A stretch of DNA of 64,000 nucleotides from Xanthobacteraceae bacterium (GTDB lineage Bacteria > Pseudomonadota > Alphaproteobacteria > Rhizobiales > Xanthobacteraceae), in NCBI GenBank assembly GCA_029266425.1, contig JAQSWY010000004.1, positions 1-64,000 on the forward strand, given 5' to 3'. Below are positions 36,428-45,148 of the stretch, piece by piece; positions within the stretch are counted from its first letter, which is position 1; every line of letters begins with the position of its first letter. The notes under the pieces are model-generated. The model made no database searches, was not told the origin of the DNA, and was given only the letters and a program-made list of their open reading frames with translations. Made by a program: the position numbers and the translations under genes.

Positions 36428-37114
36428 TTAGGCGGCGAGCGCGCTCCAAAGCTCAGATTTTTGAAGCCACTCCACCCAAAGACCAAGAAAACATCGAAAA
36501 TTACCTTCGGAAATACGCAGAATTTTCAATGAAACCGGTGACTTACGAAAGTCACCGTCCGGGTATTTCGCACTAACGAATGCAAGCATTTCCGTTTTTT
36601 GGCCGAACGACTGACGACCTTCGCCATCCAAATAAATGATGCCACCGTGAGACAGAGAATTACGCAGGCAGCTTGCCCATTCCGAAGCGGGCATTTTAGC
36701 GGCCACATTGAGCGCAGTGTCTTCCGATAGCCTCTCGCTCATATACATGGGAAATTCTCGCGCGAGATTTTCTCTATTGTAAGGGAAGCGCGCAAATCGC
36801 CAGTGCTCCTCAGCAAAGAAAGGCGACTGGCTCAACGGCGCTCCACCAAGCGCCTGGCTGACTGCTTCTGTAAGCGATGGACGGAGAGGGCTTTCGTCCA
36901 TATACGCCTCAACGTTCCGGCCTTGATGGCGCTCGATCCGTTCGATGGGCAGTACAATCATCGGCGTCGCCATCGCTAAAAGAAACGTGGTTGTCAGCGG
37001 GCCTAAGTTTTCTTGCCCGGGCGCTCGAACCTGCTGTACAGCGGGCCACAACTCTTTGATCAGGTGAAGGCTCCGTTTAGGGAGCTCTTGGCTATAGTAC
37101 TGAGGTATTCCCAA
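36428..37114 (-). CDS. HEPN-domain protein (pEK499_p136-like)
   Basis: This 228-aa protein resembles the HEPN family typified by plasmid pEK499 p136: TTTFLLAMATPMIVLPIERI near residue 45 and a conserved C-terminal part with the HEPN catalytic-type motif RNSLSH (R151 to H156) in CLRNSLSHGGIIYLDGEG. HEPN domains of this type are RNases in many toxin and phage-defence systems. The frame can start only at TTG 37114 (a stop codon lies just upstream) or at an internal Met. It is visibly AT-richer than its neighbours. It follows the intact recombinase gene by 61 bp in the same direction. Confidence 0.7.
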   Translation of the reverse strand: MGIPQYYSQELPKRSLHLIKELWPAVQQVRAPGQENLGPLTTTFLLAMATPMIVLPIERIERHQGRNVEAYMDESPLRPSLTEAVSQALGGAPLSQSPFFAEEHWRFARFPYNRENLAREFPMYMSERLSEDTALNVAAKMPASEWASCLRNSLSHGGIIYLDGEGRQSFGQKTEMLAFVSAKYPDGDFRKSPVSLKILRISEGNFRCFLGLWVEWLQKSELWSALAA

Positions 37115-37175
37115 TTTCCGTTCCTATCCGCTGAAAGACGAAGCCCTGCGCGCTCTAACGAGAGGATGAAGCTCT

Positions 37176-37769
37176 TCACGCGGTGGTCCCGCCAACCCTT
37201 TGCACAGCAGAGACGCCGACCCCGAGGGTCTTCGCCACCTTGAGGATACCCATCCCCTCCGCTCTCAGAGCGCGAATGCGAGCCTCCACGTCATTGCCTA
37301 TGGTCGGTCTACCCAGACGCTTGCCTTCTGCCTTGGCCCGCGCAAGGCCCGCCTTGACACGCTCTTGGATCATGGCCCGCTCAAACTCCGCGAAGACGCC
37401 CATCATCTGGAACATTGCACGTCCGGCCGGTGTCGACGTGTCGAGGGCCTGCTGGTGCAGGTAGAGGTCAGCACCGCTGGCGTGCACTTCGGTTAGGAAC
37501 GATACGAGATCGGGCATGGAGCGACCAATACGATCAACCGACCACGCCGCCACCATGTCCACCTCGTGGCGTGTGACTGCCTTCAATAGGCTATCGAAGC
37601 CGGGTCGCTTCTCTCTGCCTTTGGCTCCCGAGATGCCCGCGTCCTCGTATACGGCGACGACGTTCCAGCCCGCTCTATTTGCGACGGCTTCAAGCTCGCG
37701 CCGCTGGTTGGCAGTGGTCTGCTCGTCGGTGGAGACGCGCAGATAGAAGGCAACTCGCTTAACAGACAT
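37176..37769 (-). CDS. serine recombinase (resolvase/invertase family)
   Basis: The catalytic domain begins MSVKRVAFYLRVSTDEQTTA with the nucleophile Ser13. It contains DMVAAWSVDRIGRSMPDLVS and ends with a helix-turn-helix (GMGILKVAKTLGVGVSAVQR). Length 197 aa is that of small resolvases such as Tn3-type or Hin. It may catalyse inversion or deletion within the island; no obvious res or inverted-repeat crossover site was found. It is intact, unlike two related remnants at 36300 and 41185. Confidence 0.9.
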   Translation of the reverse strand: MSVKRVAFYLRVSTDEQTTANQRRELEAVANRAGWNVVAVYEDAGISGAKGREKRPGFDSLLKAVTRHEVDMVAAWSVDRIGRSMPDLVSFLTEVHASGADLYLHQQALDTSTPAGRAMFQMMGVFAEFERAMIQERVKAGLARAKAEGKRLGRPTIGNDVEARIRALRAEGMGILKVAKTLGVGVSAVQRVGGTTA

Positions 37770-37912
37770 GTGCGTTTCCTCCGGCCCATCCTATACCGAT
37801 TACAGATGATTTCAGTATGTAGTCAAGCTGGTGCGTGAGGCCCTGTAAATGCTGGGGCGTGGATGACGATTTCCACGAGGGATTTCGGTATGGCAGCGCA
37901 GAGGAGCTGACC

Positions 37913-38248
37913 TCACCCAATCAGATGTCGACGGACCAGACCTGAACGCCGCCACTCTCGAACTGGGGATGCCTCATCGTGCCTGGGAACAGAGGGCACG
38001 TAGGTCCAGGTCTGGTTGACCTGCTCGATCAGGTTCAACGCGCGCCCTTCAACCGGGCGGAACCCTATCGCGTCGAACTTGTTGCTCCTGAGCAGATCGA
38101 GCGGTCGACCGTTGTGAGCCATCACCCAAGAGACCGTACGCGCCGCCGTGACCACCCGCTCCATGAGGAGGTCAGCGTCGTCGACAGAGCGGACCAGGAG
38201 TTCGCCCGAAGTGGCTACTGTCCATGTGTTCTGGTCATTGGCCTGCAT
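37913..38248 (-). CDS. hypothetical island protein
   Basis: 111 codons from ATG 38248 (MQANDQNTWTVATSGELLVR). The middle (DDADLLMERVVTAARTVSWV) is helical and the end basic (REWRRSGLVRRHLIG). I do not recognise it and there is no strong ribosome-binding site, so it could be spurious, although no better frame covers the stretch. Confidence 0.45.
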   Translation of the reverse strand: MQANDQNTWTVATSGELLVRSVDDADLLMERVVTAARTVSWVMAHNGRPLDLLRSNKFDAIGFRPVEGRALNLIEQVNQTWTYVPSVPRHDEASPVREWRRSGLVRRHLIG

Positions 38249-38482
38249 GATCATACCGTCGGCAGAATACTGCGGCGCCCGGCAGCAGGGGAAGGCCTCT
38301 CCCGCCTGGCAGGTCGTTACGGGGCCACGGGGGACATCTCCGTTTGCGCGCGGGAGATGTGTGGCCGTGAATCAGAGGCCACTTTTTAGTCTGGAATCGC
38401 CTATTTTCTTCCGAAGATCGCTATTGACGCCCAGCTCTTCTCGGTCCAAATTATGCTAGTAATACAGCACACGGAGCTGGTC

Positions 38483-39010
38483 ATGCCTGACGGCGTTATC
38501 TTTATACCTCTTTCACAAACCTTATATCGGGACATCATTCGCTTCTCTGACGGACGCATCCGACCCGAACATGTTGTTGATGACCTCGTTCGCGACTGGA
38601 TCGCCAACAGTATCGAGTTCGGCGACGGCAGCCAGTGGGGCGAGCGGATCGATGAGGTTGCCGAGCACTACGCCCCGCATGTCCACGCGAGATGGCAGGA
38701 AGAGGATCGCAAGGCGGTCTTGGGGGCGTCCTTAGGAAGCCGTCCGTTGGTTTGGAAGGAGATCAGCGTTCCTGCTGGCTCCGATGTGCGCATGGCGTAC
38801 GGCCAAACTCACCACTATGCGAAGGTGAAGGGCGGCAAGATCGTCGATGCCGATGGGGAGTTCTCGCCCTCAGAATGGGCATCCAAGATCGCTGGCGGCA
38901 CATCCCGGAACGCATGGCGCGATCTGTGGTTCAAGGAGCCACACTCTCCCCAATGGAAGCCCGCCCAACTGCTGCGGGACCAGAACGGGGCGGCCAATGA
39001 ACAGGTTTGA
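38483..39010 (+). CDS. RAMA-like domain protein
   Basis: ATG 38483 (MPDGVIFIPLSQTLYRDIIR) has GGAG six bases upstream; an earlier ATG at 38453 has none. The N-terminal ~75 residues are helical and acidic. The C-terminal ~75 (GSDVRMAYGQTHHYAKVKGG, then SPSEWASKIAGGTSRNAWRD and a Trp-rich end) resemble the RAMA domain found with restriction and modification enzymes, which is thought to read DNA or chromatin-like modifications. This is a resemblance, not a certain match. It overlaps a small gene at its 3' end. Confidence 0.6.
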   Translation: MPDGVIFIPLSQTLYRDIIRFSDGRIRPEHVVDDLVRDWIANSIEFGDGSQWGERIDEVAEHYAPHVHARWQEEDRKAVLGASLGSRPLVWKEISVPAGSDVRMAYGQTHHYAKVKGGKIVDADGEFSPSEWASKIAGGTSRNAWRDLWFKEPHSPQWKPAQLLRDQNGAANEQV

Positions 39011-39146
39011 GATCAGCCGCCACGCCGACAAGCGCAGCGTGCGTGAGAGCGATGTCCACTTCGTCCTTCAACATGGGACCGAGACGGCCCAGGGCGTGCT
39101 TCTGACGATGCACGACGTAGCCGCCATCGAAGCGAACGCCCCGTAG
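38997..39146 (+). CDS. small protein, possibly truncated
   Basis: The 49-aa product MNRFEISRHADKRSVRESDV continues with FVLQHGTETAQGVLLTMHDV. This is like a small family I know only as hypothetical, in which HAD(K/R)R, GTE and LT.xDV are conserved and the protein is usually longer, so this copy may have lost its C-terminus. It overlaps the RAMA-like gene by 14 bp and may be translated with it. Confidence 0.5.
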   Translation: MNRFEISRHADKRSVRESDVHFVLQHGTETAQGVLLTMHDVAAIEANAP

Positions 39147-39458
39147 GCAGATCGAGATGGCTCACCGCCTCGCTGGGCTGCTGGTCGGCGCGGCGGAGGG
39201 GGTGTCAAGACGACGTTCTTCACCACGAGCGCCAGCAGCGGAAGTTGCTGTAGGAGCAGTCGGCGAAGACACACCCTTCGCGACCGGGCTCCTCTCCATA
39301 AGCTGCTCGCGGGCACCTCAAAGCGGATGGCAAAGGGCCTTCGGCTGCGGTTGACCTTGCCCGGCACGCGCCGCCCATTGACGTTCTACGGGTACGCGGG
39401 TTGAGAGTGCCCTCATACCGTGCAATTCTCGCGCTCGGGGGCAACGTGGATGTGACCG
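39147..39458. other. intergenic stretch, no supported gene
   Basis: About 310 bp between the small protein and the DUF559 gene. Several short overlapping frames occur on both strands and none has a recognisable product. No clear hairpin or promoter was found. Confidence 0.5.
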
Positions 39459-39506
39459 ATGGGCTGCGTTCGGAGCAGTCGCAAGCGGCGCTTTAAGGTC
39501 AACGGC

Positions 39507-40322
39507 ATGATCCGCCCGGTTGTGCCGCGAGTTGTTGGGGAGTCTGGCTGGAACGAGCTGGAATTCTCTGAGTGCATGATCCGGCGCTTCGCACGCCAAA
39601 ACTCACTGCGACCGACTCCCGCAGAAAGACACCTGCATCGCATCTTGAGCCAGCTAAATGGAGGGGCGATGAAGGACCGATTTAGGGTGCAGCATCCAAT
39701 TAGCGGCCGGCGGATCGTCGACTTTTTCTTTCCCGAGGTAAGACTGGCTATCGAAGTTGACGGGTCTGTACACCTTACAGACCATCAACTATTGCGGGAC
39801 AGACGTAAGGACCTAGATTGCCAGAGATTTGATATAACGGTCGTTCGCTTAAAGAATAAAGATGTATTTGGAGACAGAGACAAGCTTGTTGAGCTGCTAA
39901 GAGCGGGATGGCGGGGAGCGCTGAAGCGGGAGAACCAGATTATCGGGAGGCCCCTCGGGAGCCGCGAGGGAACTCGCACGCAACCATCAGACACCGACGT
40001 CGCCCACCTCACTCAGAGGTGCGCACCAATGCCACGTCCCGAGGACGATAAGCAACCGAGTGGTTTCCGCCACCTATCCGCACAATGTGGAGCTTGTCGA
40101 TCTCAGCGCAGTTTGACGCTGAGCGACGATGAACTTTTCCGCTTAGAGAATGGCGCGAAGCTGCGTTGCGACTGTGGTGGGCGAGCAATCCAGTGCAGCT
40201 CATGCAATTACCCCGTCCAACCAAAGCGCTTGGCTACTTTTCCGAGCACTAGATTTTGTGGAAAGTGCGCCAACGAAAGAGTGCAGAAGCGCAACCGTGG
40301 TGGGAAGAAGCGCCGCATTTGA
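39507..40322 (+). CDS. DUF559 endonuclease-like protein with Cys-rich C-terminus
   Basis: The DUF559 domain (about residues 25-130) shows TPAERHLHRILSQL, RRIVDFFFPEVRLAIEVDGS and RLKNKDVFGDRDKLVELL; this is a PD-(D/E)xK-type nuclease fold related to Vsr. The putative catalytic Asp (VDFF) and Glu (IEVDG) are present. After ~165 a distinct C-terminal part has four Cys pairs (CGAC, CDCG, CSSC, CGKC), a likely zinc ribbon, not usual in plain DUF559 proteins. ATG 39507 has AAGG upstream; ATG 39459 is in frame and possible. Confidence 0.75.
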   Translation: MIRPVVPRVVGESGWNELEFSECMIRRFARQNSLRPTPAERHLHRILSQLNGGAMKDRFRVQHPISGRRIVDFFFPEVRLAIEVDGSVHLTDHQLLRDRRKDLDCQRFDITVVRLKNKDVFGDRDKLVELLRAGWRGALKRENQIIGRPLGSREGTRTQPSDTDVAHLTQRCAPMPRPEDDKQPSGFRHLSAQCGACRSQRSLTLSDDELFRLENGAKLRCDCGGRAIQCSSCNYPVQPKRLATFPSTRFCGKCANERVQKRNRGGKKRRI

Positions 40323-40626
40323 GGCGCTTTGGAGAGTCAGCCGCCCCACAAGACCGATACGCGCAGCGGTACCCCCGATCCGCATTTACTCTCCTCGCCG
40401 CCACGCGCGGTCTTCCACTTCTGCTTGCGAGTTCATAGGCTCTGTGAAGCGGCTAGGCGGGGCGGCGCCGGAGTGACTGCCGAGTAAGGCTCGATAGGGT
40501 AGCCCACCAGGAACCCTCAGCGGCGCGAGCGTCCGACATCACAGTTGGCCATGATGGCTGATCGGCACAACGTGAAGCAGCCGAATGAGACCCGGGAAAA
40601 CCCGGGCCTCGTCGAATGACAATTCC
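40323..40626. other. intergenic stretch with one hairpin
   Basis: About 300 bp without a supported gene. A CCCGGG/CCCGGG hairpin (40587-40610, with GAG/CTC extension and AAAA loop) sits just downstream of the minus-strand gene at 40627 and could end its transcript, although there is no T-run. Confidence 0.45.
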
Positions 40627-40989
40627 TCAATGCGGAAGACCTCTGGCAGCCATTTCGAGCTTCCGTTCGCGAACGTTCTGTATTGCCGCACGATTTTCTT
40701 TGATCTGCTCAGCAGACATTTCGTCGAGGAGGCGCAACTTCATCTCATGAAGGTCGTCTCGCTTGAGATAGTTCGCAACGCGGAGAAGCCCTGCCATGGT
40801 CAATTCCACATGCGTACCGTCATGCTCAAAGTCTATCTGGGCACCATCATCATAGGCCGAGATCTCGCTTATCGTTACCAGAAGTTCTTCGTGGGTCAGA
40901 CCGAATGAACGCGCGACGTATCGGCTCGAAATATGAACCGTGAAATCGATGGAAGAGATATTCTGAGTTTCGCAGTTTGTGTTGGTCAT
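40627..40989 (-). CDS. hypothetical island protein
   Basis: 120 aa, starting MTNTNCETQNISSIDFTVHI, with AAGGAAC upstream of the ATG. The sequence is acidic and mixed alpha/beta (EELLVTISEISAYDDGAQID, RVANYLKRDDLHEMKLRLLD). I do not recognise it. It lies alone between the DUF559 gene and the recombinase pseudogene; its composition is more AT-rich than the chromosome. Confidence 0.55.
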   Translation of the reverse strand: MTNTNCETQNISSIDFTVHISSRYVARSFGLTHEELLVTISEISAYDDGAQIDFEHDGTHVELTMAGLLRVANYLKRDDLHEMKLRLLDEMSAEQIKENRAAIQNVRERKLEMAARGLPH

Positions 40990-41089
40990 GGATCATGTTC
41001 CTTCGGATGTTTGGAGAGATCTACGATTTTGCGCGAGGACGCCCGAGGCGCTCCTGACAGGATCCGCCATGCGCCGTGGAGGCGGTCTG

Positions 41090-41255
41090 GGCAGCTGCGT
41101 CCAAAAAAAATGATGCACCTCACAACGGGGGCGCTTCCTCGTCATATGGAGCCAATAAATGGCGCCCCCCGCAGCACCACAGCTTTAGGCAGCGGCGTCC
41201 AGAAAATGATGCACCTCGCAATGGGGCATCCTGGGCAGATGGAGGCAATAAATGG
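41090..41255. repeat. duplicated ~65-bp tail of the recombinase pseudogene
   Basis: Two imperfect direct copies (41090-41163 and 41187-41255) share GGCAGC.GCGTCCA.AAAATGATGC, AC and AATAAATGGC segments. The second copy is the end of the recombinase frame, so the first is a displaced duplicate of it. Recombination or slippage is likely. Confidence 0.55.
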
Positions 41256-41872
41256 CAGGCCGCTCGTCGGCATTCGCGGGGACGGTGGCCTGAATCGCCC
41301 TGTAGACACTTCCTCTGCCAATCCCAAGAGCCTTGGCGATCTCCGTGGGGGTTTTCCCCTCGGCAAGCAGTCGCCGTGCCAAGTCGGCCTCGAGCCGCGC
41401 CGTAGGCTTCCTGCCGAGGTAGCGCCGCTCGGCCTTCGCCTTCGCGATCCCTTCCTTTTGTCGCTCCAGCATCATCTCCCGCTCAAACTGGGCAAATATC
41501 CAGCGAAGGTGTTGAGGATAAGCCGATCGGTGGCGATGCGCGTGTCGACCGTCTCGCCCCCAAGCTGAGGACACGCAGGTTTACCCCCTTGTCGTTGAGG
41601 TCGCGGACGATCTCCCACAGGTGGATTGTGGAGCGCGCCAGACGGTCGATCTTCGTCACCACCAGCGTGTCGCCCTCGCGGACATATTCCAGGGCACGAG
41701 CCAAAACAGGCCTGTCCCCGACAGACGACGCCCTCTCGGTGAAGACCTTCTGGCAACCCGCGGCTTCCAGATCGCGGCGCTGGGCTTCAAGGCCGGCTTC
41801 CTGTTCGACGGTGGAGGTGCGCCCGTAACCGATGAGATGTCCGGTGGAGGTGGTGGTCGCGGTCATGTCCAA
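41185..41872 (-). pseudogene. serine recombinase with two single-base frameshifts
   Basis: Three minus-strand frames make up one resolvase: MDMTATTTSTGHLIGYGRTS to NLRVLSLG, then GGETVDTRIATDRLILNTFA, then WIFAQFEREMMLERQKEGIA through the HTH EIAKALGIGRGSVYRAIQA. The first break is a base missing from a G-run (TTGGGGGCGAG); the second is one base missing before TGGATATTTGCC. Catalytic Ser and the DRLARST helix are intact, so the gene was functional recently. Sequencing error in the G-run is the alternative for the first break only. Confidence 0.85.
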
Positions 41873-42348
41873 GCCCTGGAGTATCCAATAGGTTCGGACA
41901 TGAGAGTCTTAGACGTCCAGAATCCCAACGCCCAACCTAATGGGCGCGAATAGGCACGAGAACGAACACGTCCACATGAGCAGGGTCTATTGGACGGATG
42001 GCGTGACGGCGTGTGAGCTGATCAGTCGCTCGCGCATGCCAATACGAAGCACCTTTTGGGGGAGCGCTTTCCTTGGGGTGGGAGGGTCATGGGGGAACCG
42101 CAAAACTCATGCGACGGAAAATGTACTCGTGGATTGCCAGCCAAAATTCAGGCGACCGCAGGAGCGTTATCTTTCTCACAGGAGGAATGCCCGCCTTTGA
42201 CCCTTCAGGGATGTTGTGAAGGTCCGCTTTCTGACACCAATAGTTGAAAACACTCTTGCCGAAGCAGTGCGCTGCCCCCTCTAATACGCGGAGGCAGGGT
42301 TAGGGGACAGCGAGCGGATACGCCGTTCCCTCAGGCACGGGGGACGAC
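41873..42348. other. intergenic region upstream of the sigma factor gene
   Basis: About 475 bp with short frames only. It probably contains the promoter of the sigma/helicase operon, since the next genes on both sides point away or end here. I could not pick out a -35/-10 pair with confidence. Confidence 0.45.
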
Positions 42349-43539
42349 GTGGAGGAATCCGCCGTCGAAGAATGGGATGATGACGAAGATCTAATCGAGC
42401 CGTCTGACGTCGTCGTCGCCGAGATCGGCCAAGTCGATCCGGCGGTCGACCTCGTCAGGCCTGAGGTCGTCGCTCGCGTCTTCAAATCCCTGGCCGCGGA
42501 CGCCGAACGGGGAGATGGTCAGCTCAAGCGAAGCGACGTCAACCGGACCTATCTCCGTAAACAGCTGTCGATTGCTGAGTGCGTTGAGCTTGAGGGCCTT
42601 CTGGTTGGTGCCGGTTATGTGCTCGTCGAAGACGATGACGATGTGCCTCTCGACGAGGGAGCGACCAAGGAGACCGGCTTTAGGCGGAGGGTCCCTTACT
42701 TAACACACGCCCAAGAACGCGAGCTTGGCCGTCGTATCAGGCTCGCCGCCCGGCTACCGGTCGACGTGTCCCATCTGGATGGCGACTATGTCCGGAGGGT
42801 CAGACGTGACGCAGAGATGGCGCGGTCGACTTTCGTGGAGTCCAACCTCCGCTACGTCGACATGCTCGTCCGACGCCGCGGTGAGCGCAGGTACATCGCG
42901 AACGAGGACCTCAAGCAGGAGGGGGTGATAGGCCTCCTCCGCGCCATCGAGCTTTTCGACCCGGAGCGGGGCTTTCGGTTCAAGACCTACGCTACTTGGT
43001 GGATCGAGCAGCGCATGGACCGGGCCATCGCGGACGAGGACCGCATCGTCCGTTTGCCGGTGCACCTCCGCGAGAAGCTGGTCAAGATCCGCAGGGCGCG
43101 GTCGAAGCTCACTTTCGCGAATGGCCGCCCTCCAACAGATGATGAGCTCGCTGAAGCGCTAGGAACAGATCCCGGGCGACTGATGAAGCTCCTCTGGAGG
43201 ATTCAGGCGACTGACGTGGCCGAGGGAGACTCCTTGATTGGCGAAGATGTCACTTTGTTGTCTGCAGTGCCAGACCGGAGTTCATCGCAGTTCGACATTG
43301 TTTCGCAACGGGAGCTGAAGGAAAGATGCGCGGAACTTCTTTCCACGCTCACCCCGAGGGAAGAGCGCATCCTCAGGATGCGGTTCGGCTTCGGCATGGA
43401 CCGCGACTACACCCTCGAGAGCATAGGCCAGGAATACAGCGTGACCCGCGAGCGGATTCGGCAGATTGAGGAGAAGGCGCTGGGCAAACTGAAGCATCCG
43501 ACGAAGAGTCGACACATGCGGAGCTTCTTGGAAACCTGA
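42349..43539 (+). CDS. sigma-70-family RNA polymerase sigma factor of the defence island
   Basis: The 396-aa protein has region 2 (SNLRYVDMLVRRRGERRYIA, EGVIGLLRAIELFDPERGFR, YATWWIEQRMDRAI; about residues 165-227), region 3 (about 230-300) and region 4 with its helix-turn-helix (TLESIGQEYSVTRERIRQIE, about 355-378), as in group 1/2 sigma factors. The first ~110 residues are acidic and unlike RpoD region 1, apart from a short RTYLRKQLSIAEC..LEGLL piece reminiscent of region 1.1. The only start in the frame near a stop is GTG 42349. The NERD-helicase gene begins one base after the stop codon, so they form a tight operon. It should direct polymerase to promoters of its own. Confidence 0.9.
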   Translation: MEESAVEEWDDDEDLIEPSDVVVAEIGQVDPAVDLVRPEVVARVFKSLAADAERGDGQLKRSDVNRTYLRKQLSIAECVELEGLLVGAGYVLVEDDDDVPLDEGATKETGFRRRVPYLTHAQERELGRRIRLAARLPVDVSHLDGDYVRRVRRDAEMARSTFVESNLRYVDMLVRRRGERRYIANEDLKQEGVIGLLRAIELFDPERGFRFKTYATWWIEQRMDRAIADEDRIVRLPVHLREKLVKIRRARSKLTFANGRPPTDDELAEALGTDPGRLMKLLWRIQATDVAEGDSLIGEDVTLLSAVPDRSSSQFDIVSQRELKERCAELLSTLTPREERILRMRFGFGMDRDYTLESIGQEYSVTRERIRQIEEKALGKLKHPTKSRHMRSFLET

Positions 43540-43540
43540 G

Positions 43541-45148
43541 ATGGCCCGTTACATCGGACTTGGAGAGGATGAACCATCTGAAGACTCGGAACGTCGCGTG
43601 GCAGTGGCGCTCCAGGCATTACCAGACGAATGGGTGGTGCTCCATCATGTCAGCTGGCAGTCGAAACGGGGCGGTCGACAGGGTGACGGCGAGGCCGACT
43701 TTGTGGTGCTCCATCCGAAGCGGGGCTTGCTTGTCCTTGAGGTCAAAGGCGGAGGCATCGAAATCCACGATGGCCGTTGGTCGACGATTGATCGACGCGG
43801 CAATCGACATGACATCAAGAACCCTTATGAGCAGGCGACGGCCTCGAAACATGCTCTGCTCGGCTGGTTAAAGGAGCAAGGCTTAGGGGGGCGCATACGC
43901 ATCGGCCACGCAGTGGCGTTCCCTCACATGACGGTGCTGCCAAACGTGGGGCCCGCCGGGCCCGCGGCGATCAGCTTCGTCAAGACCCAGCTCGAATCTA
44001 TCATCGCCAGCATCGATGGATGCTTCGAGCATTGGGGCCTGGAGGCCAAGCTCTCTAACAAGGATGTCTTGAAGCTGATCGGCCTTTTGGCGCCAACAGT
44101 CTCCATCACCCCGAACCTCGCAGGACGGACCGCTGAAGCCGAGCAGGACCTTCTCCTCTTCACCGCCGAACAGGTGGAAGCGTTCGCGGGCCTCAGGGCG
44201 AGCCGTGGCGGCCTCATCCTTGGAGGCGCTGGCACGGGCAAGACGATACTCGCGATCGCCCGCGCGCAGCAGCTCGCGCAAGACGGGTTCCGGACCCTCC
44301 TCGTCTGCTACAACGAACTGCTCGGGGATCATTTGGCCCGGCGTACCGCAGCGCCACCAACGCTGACCGCTGGCACATTCCATGCCCTCTGCCTGACTCA
44401 GGCGGCCAAGGCGCGTCTCCCTGTCCCGGCGCAAAAAGATGTCACCTGGTGGGAGCGGCAGGCCCCCGAACTCCTGATCGAGGCCTGCGCAGCCAATGCG
44501 ACGTTGTTCGATGCCATCGTCGTGGATGAGGCGCAGGACTTTTCCCCACTATGGCTGGATGCCCTTCGTTGTCTGATCGCAACGGACAGGGACGCCCCCT
44601 TCTTCGAATTCGCGGACCTACGGCAGGACATCTGGTCTCGAGATTGGTCGTCCGACCCTAGGCACCCTTTTGTCTACGAGCTCACTCGCAACATGAGGAA
44701 TACGCGCCCGATCGCCGAGCGTGTTGCTGCAGCCGTCGCTACGACGTGTAGGGATAGGGGCGTCGCGGGGCCGTTGCCGATCTGGCGGAACACGGATGGC
44801 TTACCACGAGAATCCGACGTGATCGCTTCGGTCGAAGGCCTGCTCGATGAGGGCCTCACCCCAGCAGATCTAGTCGTTCTGTGCGAGGACGCGGGATTGG
44901 CCGCTCGGCTCCGAGAGCGGTCGATCGGGGCTTATTCTTTCGGCCGCTGGGGTAGCCGCGGCATACCTGTCGAGAGCGTATCCCGATTCAAGGGTCTGGA
45001 TGCCGCCGCGGTGGTGCTTGCGTTGACGGAAGACCGCGGCTCGGCGCACCATGCACAAGCCTACGTTGGCTTGAGCCGGGCCCGGTCATTGCTTGTTGTC
45101 ATTGGCTCCGAAGAGACGAGGAAGGCCGTCAACTGGCCGCTGCCGTGA
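43541..45148 (+). CDS. NERD-nuclease/UvrD-type helicase fusion
   Basis: The N-terminal NERD nuclease-like domain (residues ~12-115) shows GEADFVVLHPKRGLLVLEVK with D53, E67 and K69 of the PD-(D/E)xK type. The helicase part has Walker A GGAGTGKT (228-235), Walker B DEAQDF (329-334), LTRNMRNTRPIAER and the C-terminal SRFKGLDAAAVVLAL and YVGLSRARS motifs of superfamily 1. Length 535 aa. It starts one base after the sigma factor stop and overlaps the convergent drmB-like gene by 20 bp. It probably takes the effector-nuclease place held by other proteins in known systems; this is inference. Confidence 0.9.
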   Translation: MARYIGLGEDEPSEDSERRVAVALQALPDEWVVLHHVSWQSKRGGRQGDGEADFVVLHPKRGLLVLEVKGGGIEIHDGRWSTIDRRGNRHDIKNPYEQATASKHALLGWLKEQGLGGRIRIGHAVAFPHMTVLPNVGPAGPAAISFVKTQLESIIASIDGCFEHWGLEAKLSNKDVLKLIGLLAPTVSITPNLAGRTAEAEQDLLLFTAEQVEAFAGLRASRGGLILGGAGTGKTILAIARAQQLAQDGFRTLLVCYNELLGDHLARRTAAPPTLTAGTFHALCLTQAAKARLPVPAQKDVTWWERQAPELLIEACAANATLFDAIVVDEAQDFSPLWLDALRCLIATDRDAPFFEFADLRQDIWSRDWSSDPRHPFVYELTRNMRNTRPIAERVAAAVATTCRDRGVAGPLPIWRNTDGLPRESDVIASVEGLLDEGLTPADLVVLCEDAGLAARLRERSIGAYSFGRWGSRGIPVESVSRFKGLDAAAVVLALTEDRGSAHHAQAYVGLSRARSLLVVIGSEETRKAVNWPLP

